Below are positions 1 to 25,040 of a stretch of DNA of 64,000 nucleotides, in pieces. Source of the DNA: Pagrus major (lineage: Eukaryota > Chordata > Actinopteri > Spariformes > Sparidae); the NCBI RefSeq assembly GCF_040436345.1, contig NC_133223.1, positions 22,035,613-22,099,612 on the forward strand. Direction: 5' to 3'. The notes below the pieces were generated by a model. The model searched no databases and was not told the DNA's origin. It saw nothing but the letters and a program-made list of their open reading frames with translations. How positions within the stretch are numbered: position 1 is the stretch's first letter; the number at the start of each line of letters is the position of its first letter. A program made the position numbers and the translations under genes.

Positions 1-197
1 CGCCAACAAATTCTATATTCATAGCAAAAGATGCGTTTCCATTATTGCACCACTGCACAACAACAACCACAGTTTGTACGAGTCAAAGACCAGACCAGAA
101 ACCCTCATGCCTGAGCTCAGCTGATCTGGCAACTAACTAGTCTAACTAGTGACAGTTGTATTACCAGTCTTCAGCTTGTATGCATGTTTTCTCTCAC
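1..197 (-). other. cps1 intron 18 (partial)
   Basis: Intron sequence after the exon 18 donor. No further exon is seen before the window edge. Confidence 0.7.
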
Positions 198-12277
<12,080 letters not shown>

Positions 12278-12560
12278 GTTAGCCTCAGTTGCTCTGTTGG
12301 TAAACTCGCAAAGACGTGAATGAGAGGCTACCCGATATAAAACAACGAAATGAAAACACTGTCGCACAAACTGCTAACTTTCCAACTATGTGTAAATTCC
12401 CTTTGAAGACAGATGAATGGCTGAGATTCAGGGCCTCCCCCTCGTGCTAAACAGAAAGTTCAACTGGCGCTGGGAAAGTCCATCGTGATTGGTCGTCGGG
12501 GGAGTTGTTTTACTCACCGCATGAAGCGCTCAGCGTTTTGATTGGTCTAAAGGGAAAACG
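12278..12560 (-). promoter_or_regulatory. cps1: cps1 5' UTR and proximal promoter region
   Basis: Directly upstream of the cps1 start. Two CCAAT boxes on the gene strand appear as ATTGG at 12488-12492 and 12541-12545, about 210-270 bp upstream of the ATG. No clear TATA box is seen. Assignment is by position and motif only; the transcription start was not located. Confidence 0.45.
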
Positions 12561-12719
12561 CCCACTTTTTGTCGAATAAGAGGGATGAACTTGTGGATTT
12601 CATCTGTTGAAACACACATGATAGTAGGTGTGAACACTGAAGTGGTTCTGCAAGCTCAAGAAATTTAACAACATATGCATATAATATTTGTTGTTTGAAT
12701 TCATTACCTCTCTAATTAA

Positions 12720-14040
12720 CAGTGTTGTAAAAAAAAAAAAAAGAAAGAAATTATACTTGAGTAAAAGTAATGACATTGTGATAAAACATTCCTTTCGTAA
12801 AAAGTAAAAGTCACCCATACCAATAGTTTTATGTGTGAGAAACATTCAAAAATTAACTAACTAATTTCAATAAAATGTGATGAACAGTTTGGTAGTTATG
12901 TCAAAAGATGGCTATGTATTGTGCTGCAGTGATATCTACTGAAACACTAACCCTGCGCTCCAATACTCATACCACCATGCTATTACGTGTGCCAGAAAAA
13001 GATTTAGTATGTCCCACTATGAAGTATGTGAAATGCAATATGCATCCAGAAATACCTGTCCTATTACATCCAGTCGTATTTTACAATATGGAAGCCAGCA
13101 TGCTTTTCTGGCTATTCTGACCCACAATCCTCTGCGCGGTGGAAGATACTGCACGTCACAGTGTGTGACATGAATACAAACAAAGCAGAGAGACCACAAA
13201 CGCTTGATAGGTCACTTGACAGAATGACAGACACCACAATGACAGATTAAAGCACATTCAAGTGTAATTACTACATTCTTTGGGCTCCAAAATTTCATGC
13301 TAAGGCTCCAACGGATATAGAAGTGAGAGGCTAAAAGTTCAATCCGCAGTGTCACGACGAAGTAGTGTGTCCCAGTTGAATGCATACGGCATGGAAAAGT
13401 ATGTACTTTGTAAGGGTAGCTGCCGTATGTATTAAAAGTACATACTGCACCCTAACAGTCCCCTAGTAGTTCAGCTAGTTGCCTGGCTAACTGAGCTAAC
13501 AAGCTAACAATAGCTAGAGTCATGGATGTCTAAGGCAAATACAATTAGCAGCAGTTAGCAGTTACACTGGTGATCTCCCGATTTGATGGGAGTATGAATT
13601 CAACAGCTGGCTAATTCTTACATATTGCACCTTTAAAGTATTTTATATTAAATGTACTTAAGCATCAAAAGTAGTCTTCTGGCGATAAATGTACTTGAGT
13701 ACCACAAATACAAGTAAAAGTAAATTATACATAAATTAACATATATGTATACTGTGGGTCAAGCATTTATCAGAACTTTTTTATCGGATTGCTGATAAAC
13801 TGATTTAGATAATGCACTGTTTTTGACTCAAAGGCAGCATGTAACCTGTTGAGTAACTAGTAACCAAAGATATTAGATATATGTAGTGAGTAAAAAGTGC
13901 ATTATTTGCCTCCAAAGTGTAGTGTAGTGGAAGTATAAAGTAGCATAAAAAGGAAATACTCAAGTAAAGTACAGCAATTTGAAATTGTACTTAAGTGCAG
14001 CACTTCAGGAAATGTATTTAGTTACATTCAATCACTTCAA
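12720..14040 (+). mobile_element. hAT-like non-autonomous element, apparently split by an insertion
   Basis: The left end CAGTGTTGTAAAA at 12720, followed by ttatacttgagtaaaagtaa, matches the left end of the copy at 32049-32538. Positions about 13640-14037 match its right part (cctccaaagtgtag, aaggaaatactcaagtaaagtac, gttacattcaatcact). The interval of about 12840-13635 has no counterpart in that copy and contains agtatgt-rich sequence of a different repeat, so a second element seems to be inserted. The hAT assignment rests on CAGTG...CACTG-type ends only. Confidence 0.55.
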
Positions 14041-14074
14041 ATTAAATGATTTTATATCCATACTTAGAGTCAAT

Positions 14075-14580
14075 GGTGGACTGTATCTAAGTAGCTACAT
14101 TTACTCAAGTACTTAAGTAGAGTTCTGAGGTTCTTGTGCTTTACTCGAGTATTTCCATTTTCTGCTACTTTACTGTATTCGGTCACTCTATTACATATTG
14201 AGGCAAACATTGTACTTTTTACTCCTCTACGTTTATTTTATAACTTTAGTTACTAGTTACTTTGCAGATTACATGCTGCATAAGAGCCAAAGTAGCACAT
14301 TTTTAAATTAATGTATTTCATCGGCAACCTGATTAAAGAAAAAACAACACTGATGGCCAATAATCACTCATCTCATATTATACGTGTAAATACAATGAAT
14401 AATGTACTTTTATTTGCACTTTTGATGCTTAAGTACATTTGATATCAAATCCTTTGAGACTTTTTCTCAATTACTGTTCAAATGGGCGACTTTAACTTTT
14501 ACCAAATTAATATTTTAACACTATATCTTTACTTTTACTCAAGTATGACTTTTGGGGTACTTTTTACAATACTGGTTAGA
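14075..14580 (-). mobile_element. second copy of the same hAT-like repeat, inverted
   Basis: Reads as the reverse complement of the 13640-14037 and 32049-32538 copies: gctacatttactcaagtact, then tactttttactcctctac, then tctttacttttactcaagta. With the neighbouring copy it makes a head-to-head inverted pair with only about 35 bp between them. Confidence 0.6.
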
Positions 14581-15990
14581 GTACTGATCATTTGCTGTAT
14601 ATCATTACTACCTTTAAGTACATTTTTGATGGGTTCGAACACCATTATCAAGGCTAACTTGAAACCTGAAATAACCTTTTTGAAGAAAATGCTCAAATTC
14701 TCCATTTCAACAGCCCCGTCTTTCTTTCTGTTTCTATTCTGATGATATGAAAGAAAAAGTGCCACATTGACATCTTTCGAAATGTCTACACATGAGGAAA
14801 TATTGATTACATAAATAGCTAACATTTTCAGGCATTGAAAAGGAACTGAAAGAAAGAAACAGCATGCTGACTGAGAATGACTCCACCTGCTTACATCAAA
14901 CTTGTGTATAGTGCTTTCAGTGCAACAAACTCTTTACAGCCTTTTCTTTGAGGCCAGTTGCCTGCAAAAAAAAAAAGAACAGCCAAACTGGCTGTGGACA
15001 GGCTGCACGGTGGTGGGATTAGAGTGGTCTGTGTGTATTTGCTGATCACTGCAAGACCGGTCCTCTGTGGAGAAGGCTGCCTGACTGCCACTCTGCTGGG
15101 TTCAGCAGTCTGAACAAAGTGGGTGTGAGTAATAGGACCTGTGTAGATCAGGAAATACCTCCACTCTCCAGATATTGGACTCGGAACAATAGTCTTTGCT
15201 CTCTTTGTAAATGAGTAAAAGATGTGATGCCATTTGAAAATCTTCAACACTAAAATGCTTCAGTGTGTTGCTGAATTTCCTTACATGTACCTACTCGTAA
15301 AAATACACGCCTAAGTTGGTATACTTTGTGTAGATCCTCTGCATTCGTCTAAAGTCATCCTCCCTGGTTAACTACGGATCATGTTCCCCTCATAGTCCAA
15401 CTTTAGGCGGTGCTCCTGCTGTGGAGCACTGGTGACATCCAGTGGTAACATTTGCAATAAAGCTTCAGTGGGACTTAAAGCCAGTAAACAGTGTCGTAGT
15501 GGCACACTTCATGTGTAGGTGACAGTGCAGCTCTATATTTATATGAGTTATAGTAACAACTGAGAGGCCTCTGGGATCGTTTAGCTGCCAGCCTGTAACA
15601 GCTTTACAGCTGACATGACACCTACATTAGTTTTTTATGGGGACCACAGATTATATCTATGTAATGTAGGAAGTGATGCATTCAAGTACAGGATTTGTCG
15701 GTATATATACACTACAAGATGTGTACTCTCCACACAGTATCACTGCTCGTTTCGCTGTAAAACAGCCGAAGAGCCTGCACCGGTTTTCGGTGTCCAACAG
15801 TGTATAACTCTTGTGGCAGTGGGCTATTTTGTGTTGGACATAAAATCACAGAAGGTTCTTAGGTTAACTAAAGCAGCCAGACACAATTAAAGAAATGTAA
15901 TGGATCATTTTCTGCCTGATTAGAGGCTCCAACAATTAAAGCTTGTTCTAAAAAATTGGATACAATGAAGTCCAGACTGTGTAACCAGAC
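14581..15990. other. intergenic DNA without recognised features
   Basis: AT-rich sequence between repeat copies. Short open frames here have no domain or family resemblance and no splice pattern. Confidence 0.5.
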
Positions 15991-15996
15991 TGACCG

Positions 15997-16204
15997 CAGT
16001 GATGGAATGTAACTAAGTGCTGTACTTAAGTACAATTTTGAAATACTGGTACTTTACTTGAGTATTTCAATTCTTTCTCCTACTTTATACTTCAACTCAC
16101 CTACATTTTAGAGAAAAATATTGTACTTTTCACTCCACTAGATTCATTTGATAACTTTAGTCATTTTCTGTGACCACATAATAGACTTGATAATATTTAA
16201 CATT
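15997..16204 (-). mobile_element. truncated hAT-like repeat fragment
   Basis: Starts CAGTGATGGAATGTAACTAAG and runs through gtactttacttgagtatttc, the reverse-complement orientation of the 32049-32538 copy. It loses similarity before or at the adjoining palindromic element. Confidence 0.6.
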
Positions 16205-16622
16205 TTATGCCACTTCAAAGGGTAACTCCACCATTTTTTATTATTTTTTTTTACATTAAAGTGTGTTGACAGGTTTTGGCGTGTACTACTGCATATGTCA
16301 TAAAAAGTAGTATAAAGCCTTTTGTGACTCCAGATGAAGCTGCATGTCATTTGATAAATTGCCAGTTTTGAAAACCACTCTACTGGTCTATTGCACTCCC
16401 ATAACACTGTTCTCAGGAGTGCCATGTTACAGTCATTATGGACAGTTTACAAACACAGATTTTACCCACTGAGTGACATCACTGGAGGCATTGTATCAGA
16501 TCACACGCAGCTTCCTCTGGAGCCACAAAAGCCTCATACTACTTTTTTTTCACATATGCAGTAGTACTCCCCAAGACCTGTAAACACTTTAATGTGTTAA
16601 ATTGGTGAAGTTACCCTTTAAC
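16205..16622. mobile_element. palindromic MITE with long terminal inverted repeats
   Basis: The left arm from about 16216 (aaagggtaactccaccat) and the right arm ending at about 16620 (gtgaagttaccctttaa) are inverted copies over roughly 130 bp or more. They share gtagtactactgcatatg-type and aaagccttttgtggctcc-type blocks. It has no coding capacity. A rearranged relative lies in cps1 intron 3 (9293-9620). Confidence 0.65.
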
Positions 16623-19600
16623 TAATGTCTAACATTAGCAGATTTCACTGATACCTTCATTTAGAAAACAGACCTCACTACATGCTACTTTCTGATTCCT
16701 CACTCACTTAAAAGTTGTCAAATCGTGAAGTAGACCTGTTAGCCTGTGTTAATATTTTCAGACAGCGAGAACATGAAGCCGCTCAACACCTAACAAGGTA
16801 GTAACTTTATTACCTTGTCACCATCAAAAATAAAGAGTTATTTCCAGCAGTAAAATAAATCATAAACACAACTGAAACAATTGTCCTCACTAAGAGCACT
16901 GGCAACCGTCTCATAATCCCAGGAAACTATTCAAGTGCAGACATCAGACATCTTTTTTTATGTAAAAGCAGCAGTTATAAGGTGAGCACTCTCTTATATC
17001 TGCAAAGTAGAGTTTATCTCCACATGTTTTAGACCTTTAGACCTGCATCATTTTGATTATGAATACTCAAAATGTATCATGTAAAGCCTTCTTGGTAAGT
17101 GAAAGAATGCTGTCATCCCAGGGTTCCTACCTACTCAGTAATAAACTCAGTGCGTAAGCTTATTGTAGCAGTTTTTTTGTGTGTGTGTTTCAACATACAT
17201 TTCCTCTTTTCTGTGAACTGTCGCTATTTTCAAAAGGTTATGCCCTGGCTTCTTCCCGTCAATAATGACAGAATCACTGACAATGGAAAATTGCAAGGGT
17301 GACGATTGTGAGAACATGAGACGCCTGTGCAATGTACTGTATGGAGCTTTAATACAGGGAGGGCTGTGATTAGCTGCCTTCTAAATTCCTTCACTGATTG
17401 GCCGGGGCGAGGCCTAATGAGTTCCAGTGTCTGTCCTCAGTGGAGGGTCCCCACATTGTCTGCGGTTTCAAGTGTGCGTTTCAGATGGTGACGGAGCTTA
17501 AGAGAGGACGTGAATAGACAGGAAGGCTCTCTCGCCGCTCGCTCTGCCAGGTTTCCAAGCACAGTCTTGGCCCTGAGATGACAGAAATAAGAGATGGCCG
17601 TTTCAAGGATCTTCGAGGATGTTTGTTCAGTGCAGGATTAGAGCGATATACCAGTGTGAAGCTACTGAATGGGCATGTTATATATTTCTCTACTAGGGCA
17701 AGACAATTTTATTTGTACAGCATCTTTCAACATCAAGACATAAACACATCAAACAGGAGAATAAATGTTACAGCGCAGTTCAACATATGAATCAAAAGTT
17801 GCGCATTTAATTCAATGAATAGTAACCAGAAAATGTTTTAAAGCTAGTTGTATAAGCAGTGAGAGTTTTCTAGAACAGACTTTTCCAAGTTTTGACTCCG
17901 GGGACATGTGACTGGAGAGGTGCGGATAGTTCATTATCGAGGATTAAGGTAATTTATTTGTCCTTGTACAACACTGGGTAGCACAATGAAATTAAAGTTT
18001 GTAGTTTCCTTCACACAAATAGAACAAACACACAGGTAATTACATTTAGAATATTACAAAGAAAATAAAGGTTGCAAGGAGAGATTTACAATAGTCCTTT
18101 ACTTTTTAGCTACATCACAGAAAAAGAAAAGAAAAGAAAAACAAACTATTTTATATGGTGGAGTGTGGAGGATGAGTTTAGGAATCTCACAGTTTAAGGA
18201 ATGAAGCTGTTCCGTAGTCTGGTGGTACAGCAGCAGTTACTATATACAGTATAAAGCAATATATACAGTTATTTATATACATAGACGTATACACTCATGT
18301 AAATAATTCTGTAGTGCATTTTTTAAATCTAATTCTTCGTGAATTTAATTTATATCTAAAAATGTAGCAGGAAATGAGAAACGTATTTTGGCCCTTAATC
18401 GTTCTGTGTCCCATAGAAACTGATTACAGTATTTAATCACAGAAAACTAGTATAAAAAAATTGAGAAACTACCTTTAGTGTTGTTTGAACCTGATGTTGT
18501 TATGGACTTGACACATGCATTAGTAGTACTAGTGACATAGCAGTAATGATGCAGAGCTGACATGTAGCATAGCATTAACCAAGTAGACAATTGTATGATC
18601 AGCTTTCTGGACCAAAAGTAAGCCAAGTTATAGATGATGAATAACCTACTACAATCATCCCCTAACTGTGGTATGTGTACCAACAGCGATGGTACATAAG
18701 CGCCACCTGGTGGGACACAAGCACCTTGCTGAAATTGCACTCCAAACTGGCCCAAGACCATACATTGTCATTTAATATAATTTAATTTAACTACAGACAA
18801 AAGTTATATATACACACAAATACACATCACATAAAAAATGGTTGTCATTTGTTTGTTTGACCTATATGTCCATGGACGTGGCGTGGCGACATAGACTAGT
18901 AAGCTAACAAACACAGTCAGATTCGGAGTCCTCAGTCACTGATTATAGAGCAGCATGAGTGGAGTATTGAAATGGCTACAACGTGATAACTCAGTATTGT
19001 TTTGTTGGTATATGCAGTTGGTGGTACTTGGGAAATTTGGTTTGGTATCTAGTAGTACGTGTTCTGAAAAGTTTGGAAACCTCTGACCTAACACATTTTT
19101 TTAAAGGCTAGTTGCCAGAATAAAACGTTCGCATTGTGCATTTCTGCAAACCATATATATGTTAAATTTGCACGTTTACGTTAACACTTGTCATTTCACA
19201 TCCAGATGACATATATGAGCTGGAGAAGGAGGGTGGTGTCTTGACAGCTAGGTGAAACAGCTGCCAAGCCAGAGACCTCTGTTTGAAACAGCATTTCAAC
19301 ATTTGTAAGCGTGAAACCACCACCACTACTTTTAACAAGACATCTGCTATGTTTGTGGCAACAACACTGGGTATTTTAATCCAAAACATGATGTTTTCCT
19401 AACCCTAACCCATTGGTTTTTGTGCCTAAACTGAACCACGTTTGTAGAAATGTACGTGTTAAATTTAACATGTGCAGTAGTATCACCATCTTTAGAATTG
19501 TGCTTTGCTGTCATCCAGATTTGGTGTTACGCAGTGTTCTTGTTTTGGGTCGATGGCATCATGATATTAAGATAGAAAGATTTAAGTGATTGTCTTGCAA

Positions 19601-19640
19601 CTTGAGCCTCGACAGTGTTAAAGGAAGACAGACGGATCAG
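16623..19640. other. intergenic DNA with fragments of dispersed repeats
   Basis: Positions 17695-17760 (gggcaagacaattttatttgtacagcatc) and 17940-18240 (aatttatttgtccttgtacaac; gaatgaagctgttccgtagtctggtgg) are phrases common in fish interspersed repeats, recognised from memory. No gene is supported here. Confidence 0.4.
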
Positions 19641-20400
19641 CTAGAGAAAAATCAGAAGGAGACTATCCTCCTTTAGGGACAGTATCGGATTCCCTTCCTC
19701 TGTAGCAATGTAGTGTCCCCGGTAAAAAGGGCAGCAAGTCGCTTTGTTTAGCCTGGCCTCATCTAATTCCTGTGTGGCCAGTGGAGGGCTTTTGAGAGAG
19801 AGTGAGAGAGGGAAAGAGAGCATGCGGGCCACAGAGGCTGCATCAGCCCCCTTAAGGAGCCATGGCCCCCGCTCTTGGAAATCCCAAGAAACTTCACACC
19901 TCTCTGTAGGGACTATAAATAGGCTCCATCTGTGCCCCCAGGCTCAGTTACAGCCTCATTCCTTTTGGCATGGTTGGAGGGCAGGGAAGGAAGCACTCAG
20001 GGCTGGAAAAGGGAGGAGGAGGGGTAGAGGGGCAGAACTAGAATCCAAAACCTACTCTCTAGTCATCGCAGATGGCTGGGTGACCTCTGCCGCATGTTTT
20101 GCAGCAAAGGAAGTCCATCGGTTCACTCTGTCATTTCCTTTCCGACAGAAACCCTCTCAACGCTCCAACTCCCTGCAGAGGCAGAATGCCAGTGACCTGG
20201 GAGCATCCACCATCTTTGGAATCTTACACCACACAGCACTCATCGCATGATTTTTTTTCCCCTCAAGCTCAGGTTCTTCACATTTCATCAATCATGCTTA
20301 GCGTAGGAGGGCACCAAGGCTGGGACAGATGCTGTGTCTTAAGATCAGTGCCTCCATCTAAGAATCCTAATTCTCGTCTTCAGTGAGAGTTCATGTCGGG
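19641..20400. promoter_or_regulatory. possible muscle regulatory region with MEF2/TATA-like site
   Basis: CTATAAATAG at 19913-19922 fits the MEF2 consensus exactly and also resembles a TATA box. The surroundings are more GC-rich and less repeat-like than the flanks. The site lies about 5.1 kb upstream of the myl1 start, on its strand. It may be a myl1 enhancer or a promoter of an unknown transcript. An open frame of 168 codons (19744-20250, plus) has no recognisable domain. Confidence 0.3.
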
Positions 20401-21937
20401 ATCCAAATAAGAAACTCTGTGAACTGAGGGTGAATTTGAAAGGTTACTATGCATGCATAAGCACAAGAGCACACCATCATTCCTGATAGGAGACAGTTAT
20501 AGCGCCTGTCCTGGAGCAAACCTGGAGTTGATATTATGAAATGCCCTGCTTGTCCTCCCGCAAGGGCAAAGCTAGAGAGTGAGGAGGTGACAAAAAAAAA
20601 GAATCGATTCAGTCCCCCCCAAAACCTTTCTATCACAATCCCAAGAAAGCCTCTTTGTCTTAGCTGATGAAAATCAAGCTCACCACGGTCGCCGCTTTAT
20701 TCAATTAACATATTTTTTATCCCTGCATGTGAGATCTCGTAGCCCGCAGCATCCCTCTCTCGACGCTAATATCACTCCAGAATGCTCATGCAAATTGGGT
20801 GAAACGATTTAAATAAAATGAAGTATCAGGCTAATAATAGTGTTTTGTTTAAATGCACCCCTTTTGTTCTCTTCCATTTTGAACTCCACTGGTTGTTGCT
20901 TCTCATTACTGTTTGCTGGTGCTTAAACATCCCAATTATCCCACTGGCTCCAAATAAAATGAATGCTAATGTTTGAATCATGGTTGTGTTGGGAGAAAGA
21001 AACTGATCAACTTCAAACCTTAGTGTGTGACAAGTACCGATTGCTGAACAAGTTACTTCTCTGAAGGTAAAATCATACATGACTGGTTGAATTAGAAAAG
21101 GGTCAAAGAACGACACTTTTAGTGCACAAGTCGGCCAACTGGAAGACCAGACTGCCAAAATAAGCATCACAGGTCATGTAAAAAAAGAAAAAGTCAGCAG
21201 GTCTGACAGTTGTCATGTATGGTCTTTGCCCTAACTGGGATATTTATAGCTCAGTATTGTCTGAGCTTGGAAGACGGCAGGCTAACTAGCCACTTGCATA
21301 ATGCGCGCATTGTTCTGTCTTCACATTAATATAAGCTTCACCTTCACTTTAAAGGGGCATTGTGTAGTTTTGGAGAAAAAATTCAAACTCAGAATTTTAA
21401 TATTTACAATATTAATGAAACTCAGAATTATTTTTTTCTTTTTCATAATTTTTTTCAGCATGAAATTATATTCATGTTGATGTTGACATTCATGTCGAAC
21501 TAAGGATGAATTGTAATCACGTGTGTAATCCTCTGACTGTTCATCTGGCACCATCATCAGGTAAAATGTCTGTCCAATGTTTTAATCTATGACTAAACAC
21601 CTGCAAAATTAATCACATTCCCATCAGACCTCAGGTGTACTTTGCGTTGAGTGCTAATAAGCAAATGCGAACACGACACACCAAACTAGGATGGTGACAG
21701 TAAACATTATACTTGCTAAACTTCAACGTGTTAGCGCTGTCTTTCTTAGCATCTGAACATGCTGACTTAAGCATTTAGTTCAGAAAACTGCTGTAGGCCA
21801 GTAAGTGGTAAGTACAGCCAAACAGAGCCGCTAGCACAGCTGTAGAGTCTTGTTTTATGTTTCCTTTACAGGTGTTTGTCTTGCGTTTACTGAACTTTAA
21901 CCACACAGGCAAAAAAGTGTAGCCGTACTGTAGTTAA

Positions 21938-22317
21938 AGGGGCTCTGTGGAACTTCTGTGTTGTGCTGGGAGCCAGCAGTTAGATTATGCTTGCGGACTC
22001 CATTTCTAAACTAACATCAGCTACTGTTGCTCTCTGTTAGCAGAGCGGAGAGAGGCACTGAGACGAGGTATTTGAGAACGTGCATAAAGTCACATCCTTT
22101 GGACTGTCGCTGACAATCCGATCCAAATCCTTCACAAAGAAATCCACAGTCCAGCAGCATTGGACAACTTGAATTAATCGTCCACAGGCTTGTATAGGCA
22201 ACAGAGAGAAACGGGGAAGGTCTCATTTTTCACGTCACGTTACAATCTGCTCACATATGAACATAAAAAAAGGGAATAATACATGTAAATTACTACAAAT
22301 CGTTACGTAGAGCCCCT
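21938..22317. mobile_element. 380-bp MITE with TTAA target duplication (piggyBac-like)
   Basis: Bounded by TTAA at 21934-21937 and 22318-22321. The ends are AGGGGCTCTG at the left and TAGAGCCCCT at the right, so about 9 bp are inverted. TTAA duplication is typical of piggyBac-type elements. No transposase frame was found. Confidence 0.6.
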
Positions 22318-22321
22318 TTAA

Positions 22322-24880
22322 TTACTCAAGCTTCTATCTTTGTCGCTGTATTTTGTTTTTTGAGTAAGGCCAGCGATGCAAGATTTAAAACAATGCCCCC
22401 AGCTGTATTAAAGTGGCTACATGCTGTCTCCTTGATTTGTACTTTTTTGGACATGTTTTAACCCAAGATGTCTGTCTGACTGGCATAAAGACAAAGGTTT
22501 TAATAAATCAAACTTGTGTGGGACTTTTGATTTGAGTTTCCTTCTCCTCTTTCATCATTCTGCCATCACGGATGGCACTATTGGTCACAAAGGGTGGTCG
22601 TTGAAATTGATCTCACCTGGCATGTGTCACTGCTCAGCTGAGGACCCCTCCCCTCTTCATAAGATCTGACCTCACACCTCAGAGGAGCTGGGCGCCGATG
22701 ATGAATAAGTAAAGGGTTACATGTTTATTCAGAAGGAGATCATTTATCTTCCCTGATGTGATACTTAGAAGGACTCAGTAACAGCACACTAATACGTATT
22801 TAGAAACCTGTTTGTTCGAGCTGGTGGAGCGAACGTTAACCACACAGACTTCTGAAAGGCTATTTTTGATGTTTGTCATGGAAACTGGCAAATTGACGCC
22901 GGACAAAAGCAGAAACACTGCAGGCTGTGTTTTAATACGGCTCACACATGCACACTAACTCACATTTGATAAAAAAAAACAAAAAAAACAATTTGGATAC
23001 CCAAATATCCCCTAAATGTCACATGCAACTCAGTGTTGTATACATATAATTCACACAATGAAACATCCATGACAGCTTAATAACCTTGAGCTTGTCTTCT
23101 CAAGCTGACCTGCTATCACGTCCTAATAAAGCCCCGCTCCACCAGGCTGCCGAATCCATTAAGATTCTATAGTGGAGCTCAGAGTGGACTGCAGCACAGG
23201 TGCAAGGACTGGGGCAGAGTTTCTATAGGGGGAAGGAGTGAAGGGAAGTCAGACTCAAAGAAGGTGCAGTGGGGTGCCGGGGGTGAGCCCAGATGACAGC
23301 TGAGGGACTGAGGCTTTCTCTGGCTTGCCCTCGCGGAGATGGGGTCAGTGAAAGCAAGTGGGGGGCGGGGATGGTGGAGGAATTTATGCGGTTCCTTCGT
23401 CATCGGGCCCTGTCGCAGGCGGTGGGGGCAGGGCTGCACCACTGGCAATGGGAGACAGATATAGACAAGAATTAAGGAGACAGAGTTTGCACTCTTAGCC
23501 TTGTCTGGGTTACTGGCATCAGCAGCTGAAAGCGCCTCTAGGTCTTCATCTCCCTTTGCTTTTACGTCACATCCTCCCCTGGAGTGTTTGGGACTGCTCG
23601 GCCCCCCAACAAAGAGCCCTAAATTGAACACAGGTGCTGTGACACACATTGTCAGTGACTAGAAATAAACAAGGGGCTCATTATTAGATCTGAAAGACGC
23701 CTCTTCCACCACCTGTCCACCACCTAAAGCTGGCTCCTTTGACAGTTCCTCCAACACAAATTTGCACTAGTTTGATCAGCTTTCTTGCCACAAACTTTTC
23801 CACACATATATTTTCTAAATGTGTTTGTTTCAGCGGATGTAAGATGCTCATACTGAGTGAAATATTCTTCCAAATATGTCATGCTCCTATGGCTGCACCA
23901 TTACAGATATTCTAGATATGTTGTGCATCATTTCGTACACATTTACCCCAAATTCACCCTCATGTAGGCTGATTATGTTTTTGGAGCTGTGCTGTATTTC
24001 AAATAAAGCACAGTGCATTGCTTGGGTACACACAGTCAGTAAAGATGGAGCCATTGATGAGTTCAGCAGAGCTGCAGTTACAGATGAGTTACTCTCACAT
24101 CATCAGTGATGATGGTGGATTTTAAAAAAAGTGTCTAATCATGATAGGCAGCATTTTTTAAAATAATCTCCACCCTGTTGAAACTGATTACGATGTTAGC
24201 TGGCAGGATGAGACCCTGAAGATGTAAAGGTAGATAAAGTCGTGAAACTAGACGATAAGTAAACAGAATTTAGGTTAATTTACACTCAACTACAGTACAT
24301 CTCAGATCTTCACTGATACTCCTGTGCGTAGGGCATATGACTACGAACTCCTTTTTCATTTCTGGGAAACCCTCCACGCCCTATTTCCAGCTCTGACCAT
24401 TCATTGAAACATAACTTCTGCCTGACAGAGCCTGGTGTTTACCAGAGTAATTAACATGTTATGCAATTCCACATTGGATCGCAATTTTGTCAATTTTTGT
24501 CTCCTAGAGATGCGAGATTGTTTTTTGTCACATGAAATTAAAAATGTGCAAACCAGGTAACAAAAATGACGTGCCTTCTAAATCCTAAAACACTAACACG
24601 ATCCACAAGTGGTCGAGAATGTTCCACAGATGACTCCAGGTTGTGCGTAATGGCGCGCAACGCTGTGCGTAAAAGTGGACCCGTTCACTTCAGAACAGGA
24701 AGTCGCGTACTCGGCCCCAGGTAACCCTCGACATGGTTTCCAATGTTTTCGTTTTTGATTATCGATATACGACCTAAATAAACACCACCTGGCGCAACTC
24801 CATATTCCATGTTTAGAGAGGACCCCTCCACACACACACCCCCCCTCCCATCCGCTATCCAATCCTCACACGGGGACAGC
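22322..24880. other. intergenic DNA upstream of myl1
   Basis: No gene is supported. Open frames at 23179-23649 and 24593-24862 lack family resemblance and splice partners. Myl1 regulatory sites may lie here but none is decisive. Confidence 0.4.
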
Positions 24881-24894
24881 GTTGACGGGGGTCA

Positions 24895-25040
24895 AGAGGA
24901 AAAATAGCCTCATATATATACGCCCAAGCGGTGATTTCTTGCTCCGAGTCCCCTCCACTCTGTTCTACACTCCTTGTGTTGTCACCCAAACCGGGAATTG
25001 TCTGTGTTTCAGGGTCTAAGTAGTTCTACTATCAGCTGAG
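24895..25040 (+). promoter_or_regulatory. myl1: myl1 (LC1 form) core promoter and 5' UTR
   Basis: A TATA-type element catatatata lies at 24911-24920, preceded by an A/T-rich MEF2-like ggaaaaatag at 24899-24907. Transcription would start near 24945, leaving a 5' UTR of about 95 nt before the ATG at 25041. The UTR appears uninterrupted. Confidence 0.65.

Noticed and set aside
19744..20250. 168-codon open frame on the plus strand upstream of myl1
   Set aside because: No domain, no family resemblance, biased low-complexity composition and no matching splice or poly(A) signals; treated as chance within a possible regulatory block.
23179..23649. 156-codon minus-strand open frame
   Set aside because: Pro/Ser-rich chance frame without homology or splice context.
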